Source: Clostridia bacterium (GTDB lineage: Bacteria > Bacillota_A > Clostridia > Oscillospirales > Acutalibacteraceae). Taken from it: a stretch of 29,325 bases of DNA. The stretch spans positions 1 to 29,325 of the forward strand of contig RZYX01000018.1 of the NCBI GenBank assembly GCA_009930155.1, given 5' to 3'. The notes beneath the pieces are model-generated. The model saw only the letters and a program-made list of their open reading frames with translations, searched no databases and had not been told where the DNA came from. The number at the start of each line of letters is the position of its first letter. The first letter of the stretch is position 1. Below, piece by piece: positions 10,024 through 17,969 of the stretch. The position numbers and the translations under genes were made by a program.

Positions 10024-10195
10024 AATAATAATTTTAAAACGCAATAAATAAAAGTTAACGATGAGTAAAATGATGCAAATAACACACAAGATAAAGGCAG
10101 ATTTAACGTGGATATTACCCATATCCGATAAGTCAAATTGCTTAGTAAGCGTCCTGCATTCTTGTGTGTTGTTTGCTTAAATAAAACAACAAATT
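10024..10195 (+). other. Intergenic gap with a strong inverted repeat (arms 10075-10090 and 10161-10176)
   Basis: This 172-bp gap separates the adhesin gene from the PorP/SprF gene. The left arm, GCAAATAACACACAAG, pairs with the right arm, CTTGTGTGTTGTTTGC, along all 16 bases, with one G-U wobble in RNA. The enclosed 70 nt can form further short helices: GCAG (10098-10101) with CTGC (10154-10157), GGATAT with ATATCC around 10110-10126, and GCTT with AAGC at 10140-10150. No T-run follows the right arm, so it is not an ordinary intrinsic terminator. It could be a small structured RNA or leader for the porP gene, an mRNA processing or stabilising element, or a miniature mobile element with terminal inverted repeats. 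I see no obvious target-site duplication. A 39-codon ORF (10061-10180) spans it but is probably incidental. Confidence 0.55.
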
Positions 10196-11149
10196 ATGAA
10201 AAAGTTATACATAATACTGATAATATCACTGTTTGGGACAAGTTTAATAGCTCAGCAAAACTTTATTTCGAACCAGTATATTTTTAATCCAATGACTATT
10301 AATCCAGCCTATGCAGGTACAAAACAATGGACTAGTGTAAACATGATGTACTCGGCTCCTTGGACAGGCTTGGAGGGATCTCCCAACACCCAGTCTATAA
10401 GTATTGAGGGCGCCCCAATTCCAACAATGGGAATAGGTCTTCAATTAATTAACGATAAAATTGGAGCGGAATCCCGTCAGGCTTTGTGGGGAAACTATTC
10501 TTACATATTAAAACTTAACGATAAGCTAAATTTATCTATGGGTTTAGCAGCAGGAGTATCATACTTTAGCCTCGATGGTCGTAAGCTAATTTCGGAATCA
10601 ATTGATGATCCTTCGGTACCATTAAATCAAGCAAATTCTATTCGTTTTGATCCTAGAATAGGACTATTTCTTTATTCACAAAGATTTTATACCGGACTAT
10701 CTGTTACCGATATGCTTGGTAATATAATCGAAGCCCCTGATGGATTTGTTGCAAAACAAGAAAGACATTACTATCTAACAGCCGGTTATGTTTTTGATAT
10801 GGGCAATGATGTAAAAGTAAAACCTAGTATTTTAATCCGCGAAGACTTTAAAGCTCCTACAAATATTGATGTAACAACCCATTTTTTAATTAGAAATACA
10901 TTCTGGATAGGCGCAACATACCGTTTTGGTGCAAATCTGTTAACCAATAACAGCTTAGATAATACTTTAAGAAAGCGTGATGCGCTAATTGTGATGACAC
11001 AATGGAATATAAATCCATCATGGGTAATTGGATATGCGTATACTCACTCGCTGACAGCATTGAGCAACTTTGCGGGACACGAAATTATGCTAGACTATAC
11101 TTTACCTCGAAAAATCGAGACTAGAATGAAAACCCCGAGGTATTTTTAA
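10196..11149 (+). CDS. PorP/SprF family type IX secretion outer-membrane protein (cassette A)
   Basis: A 317-residue protein with a clear signal peptide (MKKLYIILIISLFGTSLIAQ, cut after Gln20 or just before it). Family marks: the N-terminal NPAYAG motif, the following W-T-G-L-E-G-S-P segment, alternating amphipathic strands typical of an outer-membrane beta-barrel, and a C-terminus ending in aromatic residues (TPRYF). The length suits PorP/SprF proteins (roughly 300-350 residues). In Flavobacterium johnsoniae SprF is needed for export of the adhesin SprB, and in Porphyromonas gingivalis PorP is a T9SS component associated with the PorK/PorN ring. Bacteroidetes genomes usually hold many paralogues beside type B sorting-domain proteins. 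Its position just downstream of the 3128-residue adhesin suggests it is that protein's dedicated partner (inference). The OmpA-family gene follows after 41 bp, so the two are very likely cotranscribed. I give no symbol because paralogues cannot be told apart from sequence alone. Confidence 0.95.
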   Translation: MKKLYIILIISLFGTSLIAQQNFISNQYIFNPMTINPAYAGTKQWTSVNMMYSAPWTGLEGSPNTQSISIEGAPIPTMGIGLQLINDKIGAESRQALWGNYSYILKLNDKLNLSMGLAAGVSYFSLDGRKLISESIDDPSVPLNQANSIRFDPRIGLFLYSQRFYTGLSVTDMLGNIIEAPDGFVAKQERHYYLTAGYVFDMGNDVKVKPSILIREDFKAPTNIDVTTHFLIRNTFWIGATYRFGANLLTNNSLDNTLRKRDALIVMTQWNINPSWVIGYAYTHSLTALSNFAGHEIMLDYTLPRKIETRMKTPRYF

Positions 11150-11190
11150 TATCCTTAAACATGAAAAAAAACACAGTAAAATTTAAAATT

Positions 11191-13209
11191 ATGAAAACAA
11201 AACTTACCATATTATCTCTGCTAATTTTAATAATATTTGCAGGAGTATCTGTTGCTCAAACAAGTCTGCCTAAAGCAGAACAGTATATGCAAAAGTTTGA
11301 TTACGTAAAAGCAATAGATTTGTATCTTAACCATTTTTTAGTTAATACTCCAAACGAAACAGATATCAGAAATATATCTTATTGTTATATTAAAATAAAT
11401 GATACGAAAAATGCTGAAAACTGGCTGTCAAAATTGATAAAATCAGGTTCAGCCAATTTGGAGGACATAATAATTTATGCCGACTTACTAAAAGCAGAAG
11501 GTAGATATTCGGATGCAATATTACAGTATCAAAAGATTAAACAAGTTGAACCATCTAAATCGAAAATGGCCGATGAGAATATAAAAATTTGCGAAGATGT
11601 ATTAGCTTGGTCAGAAACTGAATCCGACTTTATTGTAAAAAACGAGGAGCAGTTCAATTCTGAAAATTCTGACTTTGGCCTTGTTAAGTTTGGCGAAAAC
11701 TATCTTATAACATCTGATCGCATTCCTAAAGGAGCAGGCTCTGCTCAAAATGACATCTATGGCTGGACAGGAAATCCATATCTTAAACTTTATAAAGTTG
11801 ATGCAGACAAATCAGGTAATGTAAAAGATATTTCCTTTATTCAAGATTTAAATCATGAATTTCACAATGGTCCTGGATATTTTGATAAAAAAACAAATAC
11901 TCTTTATTTTACTAGAACAAAAACTGTTAAGCAAAATCGAAAAACACAAAACCCCGATCCAACGGCATGGTTTAAAGAAGAGGCAGACATTTACACTAAC
12001 CGACTTGAAATCTATACAGCAGAACTAATTGATGGAAAATGGCAAAACATAACGGGTTTTGAGCATAATAATGCTGCTATGTTTTCAGTTGGCCATCCAA
12101 TAGTAACAAATGACAGTAAAACTATTTATTTTGTATCGGATATGCCTGGAGGTCAAGGAGAAACTGACATTTGGTACTGTGAGAAAAATCAGAGTGGTGA
12201 ATGGGAAAACCCCATAAATGCCGGTAATGTTATAAATACAGCCGGAAAAGAAATGTTTCCATACTTTGATTTAAATGGAGATCTATATTTTTCATCGGAC
12301 GGACATCCCGGAATGGGAGGATTAGATTTGTTCAAATCATCCGGAAGTAAAGGCAAATGGACAGAACCCGAAAATCTTAAATATCCTATCAACTCCCCAA
12401 AAGATGATTTTGCCATAATTTTTACCGAAACCGAGACGATGGGATATTTTTCATCAGACAGATATGGAGGATTAGGTAACGACGATATATACAGCTTTGT
12501 TTATTCACCTCCACCCCCACCTGTACCTACAGAGCTTATTCTAGCAGTAACAACATTCGAAAGACTAGATGATGGGACGCTCATTCCATTACCAGATATA
12601 AATGTTCATTATCACCTCCAAGCATCAACTGAGGAATATCCAGTACCTGAAATTACAGCCGGTATTTACCAAACAACCTTAAAATGTGATGAAACATACA
12701 TGATACATGGAGCAAATCCCGATTTCTTTGCGCAATCACAGCAAATCACAACACAATGCGAAACTATGAATGATACAGTGTTTGTGCAATTTGTTTTCGA
12801 AAGAATTGTAATTGATAAACCTATAGTTATCGAGAATATTTATTATGATTTTGATAAATGGAATATTCGTCCGGATGCTGCAGTAGAACTTGATAAAATT
12901 GTTGCATTATTGGTTGAAAACCCACAAATTATTATTGAATTAGGCTCACATACCGACTCTAGAGGGTCAAAGAAGTACAACGAGAATTTATCACAGAAAC
13001 GTGCCGAATCGGCAGTACAGTATATTATTAGTAATGGAATCGCCAAAGATAGAATAACAGCCAAAGGTTATGGAGAATATCAATTGGTAAACAACTGTGC
13101 CGATGGAGTTAAGTGTTCAGACGAAGAACATCAGATGAACCGCCGAACTGAATTCAAAGTTACAGGATTTAGTAAAAATCAGCCCGTAATATACAGTAAT
13201 ACTGAATAA
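11191..13209 (+). CDS. PorE-like TPR / beta-propeller / CRD / OmpA peptidoglycan-binding protein (cassette A)
   Basis: A 672-residue periplasmic protein with the architecture described for P. gingivalis PorE. I start it at ATG 11191, where MKTKLTILSLL...VAQ makes a standard signal peptide and the ATG follows AAAATT as in neighbouring genes; ATG 11161 would add ten basic residues. Order: signal peptide 1-23; TPR region about 24-145; PD40/WD40-like beta-propeller about 150-436, with blade motifs such as YFVSDMPGGQGETDIWY, YFSSDGHPGMGGLDLF and YFSSDRYGGLGNDDIY; a proline run (about 440-444); a carboxypeptidase-regulatory-like beta domain about 448-535; OmpA C-terminal domain about 545-655. The peptidoglycan-binding signature is intact: HTDSRG with Asp589, N-x-x-LS-x-x-RA, and NRRTEF with Arg651-652. 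It probably anchors the PorP/adhesin assembly to the cell wall. It is the last gene of cassette A; 382 bp without a gene follow. Confidence 0.93.
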   Translation: MKTKLTILSLLILIIFAGVSVAQTSLPKAEQYMQKFDYVKAIDLYLNHFLVNTPNETDIRNISYCYIKINDTKNAENWLSKLIKSGSANLEDIIIYADLLKAEGRYSDAILQYQKIKQVEPSKSKMADENIKICEDVLAWSETESDFIVKNEEQFNSENSDFGLVKFGENYLITSDRIPKGAGSAQNDIYGWTGNPYLKLYKVDADKSGNVKDISFIQDLNHEFHNGPGYFDKKTNTLYFTRTKTVKQNRKTQNPDPTAWFKEEADIYTNRLEIYTAELIDGKWQNITGFEHNNAAMFSVGHPIVTNDSKTIYFVSDMPGGQGETDIWYCEKNQSGEWENPINAGNVINTAGKEMFPYFDLNGDLYFSSDGHPGMGGLDLFKSSGSKGKWTEPENLKYPINSPKDDFAIIFTETETMGYFSSDRYGGLGNDDIYSFVYSPPPPPVPTELILAVTTFERLDDGTLIPLPDINVHYHLQASTEEYPVPEITAGIYQTTLKCDETYMIHGANPDFFAQSQQITTQCETMNDTVFVQFVFERIVIDKPIVIENIYYDFDKWNIRPDAAVELDKIVALLVENPQIIIELGSHTDSRGSKKYNENLSQKRAESAVQYIISNGIAKDRITAKGYGEYQLVNNCADGVKCSDEEHQMNRRTEFKVTGFSKNQPVIYSNTE

Positions 13210-13591
13210 GATTAAATCTGATAATAATTTAGGAAACTACTATTAACCACCATTTTTTGTTTAGAGCTAAATAAAATTACATATTTTGGTTCTAATTGAC
13301 ACTGCTCTCATATTTTCATAAAGAAACCCATGCGCATTTGCGCGAAAATAAATGTATTTATGGCATCTCTTTAGAATTTAATAGGGAGCTGTGAAGCATG
13401 AAATATTTTTACCCGCTAAAATAATTAGGAGCTATTAAAACTTTATTATTTTTTGTTTTTATCTCTATATCAGTAGGTTAAGTTTTTTTCACACCTTACA
13501 ATCAAAAAAAAAAATCAAAAAGTGAATTTATCTTACTATTAGTATAAAAAATAATTTATCTTTGCACCGATTTCTAATACCAAACAAAATT
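13210..13591. other. Gene-free stretch between cassettes A and B
   Basis: No plausible gene is visible in these 382 bp. The sequence is AT-rich. It contains a small GCGC-ATTT-GCGC hairpin (13332-13343) with no T-run behind it, T-rich stretches around 13441-13460 and 13485-13492, an 11-A homopolymer (13504-13514), and the promoter -7 box described separately (13557-13564). I see no convincing rho-independent terminator for cassette A. The region most likely holds the end of the cassette A transcript and the promoter and short leader of cassette B. Confidence 0.7.
13557..13564 (+). promoter_or_regulatory. Bacteroidetes-type promoter -7 box for cassette B
   Basis: TATCTTTG matches the Bacteroidetes sigma-ABfr -7 consensus TAnnTTTG exactly and is followed by CACCG, a common continuation. 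Transcription would start around 13568-13572, leaving a leader of about 20 nt before ATG 13592. I cannot find a good TTG/TTTG -33 element at the usual distance; an 11-A tract lies about 42 bp upstream of the box and may act as an UP-like element. The box overlaps a TTG codon in frame with the downstream gene, which shows that the gene does not begin there. Confidence 0.6.
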
Positions 13592-14143
13592 ATGTCACAT
13601 CGAGTAATTTCCTTAATTGTATTCACATTTATACAACTCATAGTATTATGTGCATTTTCTCAAAATCAAGTCGTAATTATCGACACAACACAAACAGAAA
13701 TGTACCAAAAAGCAGACTTAGATTCTGTTTATCGCAAATTCGAGAACACCAGCATTAAAATAAAAACACCAAAGCATTTTCTAGAGTTTAGCAATGACGA
13801 AGTTTCGGGATTTATGAATACCGGAACAGCAGCTAGCATTGTTGGTTTTGAGAACGAAGAGGTTCCATATATTGGTTATTATGAGGACTATGCAGAAGAA
13901 GCATTTAGTCAAGTTGATTATGCAGAGTTAATTGGGAGCAAAACAGTAAAAACCAATAGCAACTTATCAGCACAATTCTTTTTTTATTCTTTTGTTGTTG
14001 ATAAAGTTGATGTCATACGAATAATCTTTGTTACAGGCGATGAAAAACAAATGATTATGTTACAAGCAAACTATCCACAAGCATTTGATGCACTCTTAAG
14101 ACAAGTAGTAATACAAAGTTTTTTAACTGTCGAATTTAAATAA
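13592..14143 (+). CDS. Small exported protein of unknown function, first gene of cassette B
   Basis: A 183-residue protein. The reading frame is open back to a TTG at 13562, but that codon lies in the promoter -7 box, so ATG 13592 (after AAAATT) is the sensible start. Residues 1-24 (MSHRVIS...CAFSQ) form a signal peptide, probably cut before or after Gln24. The mature part has alternating beta-like segments and ends in Q-S-F-L-T-V-E-F-K. The pattern (hydrophobic pocket-like start KIKTPKHFLEFSN, a central FFFYSFVVDKVDVIRIIFVT strand pair, then a helix and a last strand) loosely resembles the DcrB/PsbP-like fold, but this is a weak guess from shape, not a family assignment. It ends 5 bp before the next gene, so it is almost certainly translated from the same mRNA as the two SprB-repeat proteins. 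It may be a periplasmic accessory of that export unit (inference). Confidence 0.8.
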   Translation: MSHRVISLIVFTFIQLIVLCAFSQNQVVIIDTTQTEMYQKADLDSVYRKFENTSIKIKTPKHFLEFSNDEVSGFMNTGTAASIVGFENEEVPYIGYYEDYAEEAFSQVDYAELIGSKTVKTNSNLSAQFFFYSFVVDKVDVIRIIFVTGDEKQMIMLQANYPQAFDALLRQVVIQSFLTVEFK

Positions 14144-14148
14144 TCACG

Positions 14149-17100
14149 ATGAATAGAAAGATTATATTATTAGTATTATTGTTCTGCTCATTGTTCGGCA
14201 TAAGTCAAACAACCACAGAAACATACAACACTCCTTATCAAACAACCGGACAAAACTTATGGCAAGAAGGCACTGGCGGATTATTAGAAATCAATCATGT
14301 TTTTTTTGATCAAAACTGGAGTAATTCGACAAGCTTTGGACCTATCTATAGTGTTGCAGGTTCGCAGTTTGGGGCAAATATAAGTGCAGGAACATGGGGG
14401 TCAATTGGAGCAGGATTTCAATTAAACTTTGGAACCGAACAAGTAGATATTGATTACAATGCTGACATGAGAATTGTCCGCCCAACTGATCTCAGTTTTG
14501 ATCCAGGTGACGAAATAGTTTTAAAAACAAATTTTTCTCCACGAACCCCACCACAAAGCAATGTTGTAACAGATGTTTATGATGCAAATATGCGACTTTG
14601 GCTTAAATTTGGCATGGGAATTAATTTAAGCGCTAATGTTTGTGTTTTCAGTTGCAGTAATCACAACATCATTAATTTAAATATGCCTGTTGACACCTTT
14701 GATATGATTAGTGCAGGAAATTTAACCGGCATAAGTCTTCTCGACGGGTTATATGAATGGCCGGCAAGTGATGCTTTTCCATTTTCGTACACCGATCCAA
14801 GAGACATCATTACTGTGGACATTACTCTACCAAGCAATGCCGGAGCAAATATATATTTTCAAGGAAACGATTTGCACTCGTTTGTAAATCCCTCTCAGCC
14901 ATATTTTAATACTTATTTTTCTATTCCTAAATTTATTGGTGCCCTCCACATACCTTATGTTTCTGCATTTTTTGCAAACTTAAGCAACAGTTGGACTGCC
15001 GGACCATTCTATTTAAATTATACCTTAATGGAAGCCGGATTTAATTTAGGATTATATCACAAACAACATTTAACTTTGCGACCAACAATGAAAGGTAAGT
15101 TCGACTTACCAACTAAGCTCGATTACGAAATATTTAACCCAACAACAGGCACTATTTATTCGCAAGGATATGATTCTATAATTAATTATACCGTAGGAAA
15201 TAGTATCCGTTTACAATATCCGTGTAATTACGATTTTATTGATGTTACTCCATCTTTTAATATGGAAAACACATTCACAAATCATACTTATGATAGTATT
15301 GCATTAGATTTTGTCTTTCAAATGCTCGAATTTGATATGGGCATGAACTCAATAACAGTAATTCCTCAAATTTGTATTCCAATATATTACCCCTGTCCAA
15401 CATGGTCTAATCCACTCAAAATGTGTAAAAAAACAGTTTGCACACCCCCTGTCGTTTTTGGTGGCTTTCATACAGGTTTTGGTCCACTAATAGATTGGCA
15501 ACCAAATCTTTTTAATATTAAATACGATTGGTGTAACAATACTTGGAGTATGGGTGGTTTTAATAGTTTTGACTCTATGACACCTTTCAGATTAGAACCA
15601 AGAAAATTTTCTATCGAGCTAAACGTCACGCCTGTTCTATGTCACGGCGAATCAACAGGAGTAGCAACAGCAACCGTTACAAACGGAAATCCTCCATATA
15701 CTTATGAGTGGTCAAATGGAAATGTAATAACATCTAATTCGACAACAAATACACAAACAGGACTTGCTGCAGGTACGCACTATGTCATTGTTAGAGATGC
15801 AAAAGAATGTTCTGTTTTTGATTCCAAAGTAATTGTTGAGCCGGAATTGCCACTTTCAATTAACTACGAAATAAACAATCCAAGCTGTCACGACAGCTAC
15901 GATGGAAGTATTAATATTACTGTCTCAGGAGGCACACCAAACTATTCATATTTGTGGAGTAACTCAGAAACAAGTTCGTCTATTTCAGGTTTAGATGCCG
16001 GAAATTACGCCCTTACCGTTACAGACTTTAATGGATGTACACTAATTGAAACATTTACTTTAGTTAAACCAGAACCATTATCTGCTACCATATCTACACA
16101 AGATGTTCTTTGTAAAGGCGACAACTCGGGCTTCGCAATAATTGAAACTACCGGTGGCACGCCCGAATATTCATTTAATTGGTCAAATGGTAATAGCACA
16201 GCATCAGACATGTCGTTAATTGCAGGAACCTACACAATAACCATTTCAGATAACAATTTATGTCAAGTAATTGAAACAATAATAATAACTGAACCAGACG
16301 AAGCTATAAGCTTTAATAATGAAATAACAAATGTGAGTTGTTATGGTGACTCAACAGGATCAATAAACACAATAACATCCGGAGGTACTCAGCCATATAC
16401 ATATCAATGGTTTAATGCTGATTTTATTGTATTAAACGAAACTTCTAATCAAATTTCTAATATTCCGGCAGGAGACTACAGGCTTATTGTAAAAGATGAT
16501 AATAATTGTGCCGACTCAGCCGACTTAACAATCACTCAGCCCGATTCATTATCATATGAATTTACAGTTGTAGATGTTTTGTGTAAAGGAGCTCCTCAAG
16601 GAGAAATTCTAGTTAGTCTATCTGGAGCTACACCACCATACACATATCATTGGTCAACCGGAACAACGACAACTGAAATTTCCGGGTTACTAGCAGGCGA
16701 GTACTATATAACAGTAACAGATATAAATAGCTGCGAGTTTGTTTTAAGCACGGTTGTAAATGAACCACTAGAAGACTTATCTGCAACAACAAATGCAATC
16801 GATGTACTATGTAAAGGCGACAGCACAGGAGTCATCTCTGCAACAACCACAGGAGGGACTTTCCCTTATACATATCTATGGTCAAATAATGAAACTACTT
16901 CAGAAATTAGTAACATCCCCGCCGCCACATACACTCTAACAGTAACTGACGCTAATGGATGTCTATTTTACAGCGGAGCAGTAGTTTCAGAACCCGAAAA
17001 CAGCCTAAGTGTTACATCTGTACCATCGCCGGTTTCTTGTTTTGGATACTCAGACGGCTCTTTGCTAATAACATTAAATGGAGGGACACTTCCTTACACA

Positions 17101-17961
17101 ATTACTTGGGATGACAATTCATATATTCTCAGTACAAACCAACAATCAATCAATGACTTACAAGCAGGAATTTTCAACATTCTTGTCTCTGATGGCAACA
17201 ATTGTTTTGTCAAGAAATCTTACAATATAACTAGCCCCGATTCTGTATTAATCGAAACCTCTCCTTCGACAGTTTCATGTTTCAATGGGAATGATGGCAT
17301 AGTACATGTTGACATTACAGGCGGTACACCCCCATATTCATTTTTATGGAGTAACGGCAGCTCAAATCAAGATTTAGAAAACGTTTCATCAGGAACATAC
17401 GATCTATCTATAACCGATAGCAATAATTGTATTTATACTACATTTACCGAAGTTACTGAAATGACGGAAATCATAGTTAGTTCAATAATAAACCCTGTTT
17501 CTTGTAAAGATATTAATGATGCAAGTATTAAATTAAACATCACCGGAGGGACAGGAAATTACTATTTTGCATGGTCTAATGAAACAACAAATCAAGACGC
17601 CGAAAATTTATCTCCCGGATTATATTCGGTAACAGTATCAGACGACAATCAATGTGAAATATATTTAGATTTTACTATTGAACAAAGTTTTATCGAATGC
17701 TTACGAATCCCATCTAGTTTTTCACCAAATAATGATGGAATAAATGATGTTTGGGTAATAAGCAGTATAGATGAATATCCTAATTCAAGCGTACAAATCT
17801 TTAATAAATGGGGAAACATTCTCTATGATAATCAAGGGATGTATATACCTTGGGATGGAAAGTTCAACGGAAAACCACTACCGGCTGATGTCTATTATTA
17901 CATCATTGATTTAAATAACGGAGACGAACCATATACAGGCACTATCACAATTTTAAGATAA
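14149..17961 (+). CDS. SprB-repeat surface protein with unknown N-terminal domain and type B T9SS sorting domain (1270 aa)
   Basis: Signal peptide 1-20 (MNRKIILLVLLFCSLFGISQ). Residues about 21-484 form a domain I do not recognise: rich in aromatic residues and Asn/Thr, with cysteines at 165, 169, 409, 416, 426, 431 and 462. Nine SprB repeats of about 75-82 residues follow (about 487-1182), each with a Cys in the [VLS]-C-x-G region, a GGTPPYTYxWSNG-like core and a D-x-N-x-C near the end. The CHU_C/type B sorting domain (about 1182-1270) contains SPNNDGIND, FNKWGN and a YYYII strand. SprB repeats occur in the mobile gliding adhesin SprB of F. johnsoniae, though many carriers belong to non-gliding species, so gliding should not be assumed. 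The gene lies 5 bp after the small exported protein and 8 bp before the 812-residue protein, within one operon. The next PorP/SprF protein is the likely export partner. Confidence 0.93.
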   Translation: MNRKIILLVLLFCSLFGISQTTTETYNTPYQTTGQNLWQEGTGGLLEINHVFFDQNWSNSTSFGPIYSVAGSQFGANISAGTWGSIGAGFQLNFGTEQVDIDYNADMRIVRPTDLSFDPGDEIVLKTNFSPRTPPQSNVVTDVYDANMRLWLKFGMGINLSANVCVFSCSNHNIINLNMPVDTFDMISAGNLTGISLLDGLYEWPASDAFPFSYTDPRDIITVDITLPSNAGANIYFQGNDLHSFVNPSQPYFNTYFSIPKFIGALHIPYVSAFFANLSNSWTAGPFYLNYTLMEAGFNLGLYHKQHLTLRPTMKGKFDLPTKLDYEIFNPTTGTIYSQGYDSIINYTVGNSIRLQYPCNYDFIDVTPSFNMENTFTNHTYDSIALDFVFQMLEFDMGMNSITVIPQICIPIYYPCPTWSNPLKMCKKTVCTPPVVFGGFHTGFGPLIDWQPNLFNIKYDWCNNTWSMGGFNSFDSMTPFRLEPRKFSIELNVTPVLCHGESTGVATATVTNGNPPYTYEWSNGNVITSNSTTNTQTGLAAGTHYVIVRDAKECSVFDSKVIVEPELPLSINYEINNPSCHDSYDGSINITVSGGTPNYSYLWSNSETSSSISGLDAGNYALTVTDFNGCTLIETFTLVKPEPLSATISTQDVLCKGDNSGFAIIETTGGTPEYSFNWSNGNSTASDMSLIAGTYTITISDNNLCQVIETIIITEPDEAISFNNEITNVSCYGDSTGSINTITSGGTQPYTYQWFNADFIVLNETSNQISNIPAGDYRLIVKDDNNCADSADLTITQPDSLSYEFTVVDVLCKGAPQGEILVSLSGATPPYTYHWSTGTTTTEISGLLAGEYYITVTDINSCEFVLSTVVNEPLEDLSATTNAIDVLCKGDSTGVISATTTGGTFPYTYLWSNNETTSEISNIPAATYTLTVTDANGCLFYSGAVVSEPENSLSVTSVPSPVSCFGYSDGSLLITLNGGTLPYTITWDDNSYILSTNQQSINDLQAGIFNILVSDGNNCFVKKSYNITSPDSVLIETSPSTVSCFNGNDGIVHVDITGGTPPYSFLWSNGSSNQDLENVSSGTYDLSITDSNNCIYTTFTEVTEMTEIIVSSIINPVSCKDINDASIKLNITGGTGNYYFAWSNETTNQDAENLSPGLYSVTVSDDNQCEIYLDFTIEQSFIECLRIPSSFSPNNDGINDVWVISSIDEYPNSSVQIFNKWGNILYDNQGMYIPWDGKFNGKPLPADVYYYIIDLNNGDEPYTGTITILR

Positions 17962-17969
17962 CGAGTAAC

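Noticed and set aside
10061..10180. 39-codon ORF in the intergenic gap
   Set aside because: It is delimited by the inverted-repeat element, has no signal peptide, membrane segment or recognisable motif, and its length is compatible with chance.
13332..13343. GCGC-ATTT-GCGC hairpin as a terminator of cassette A
   Set aside because: The stem is 4 bp and is followed by GAAAATAAATG rather than a T-run.
13562..13591. TTG start extending the cassette B small protein by 10 codons
   Set aside because: The TTG is part of the TATCTTTG promoter -7 box, upstream of the expected transcription start; ATG 13592 gives a proper signal peptide.
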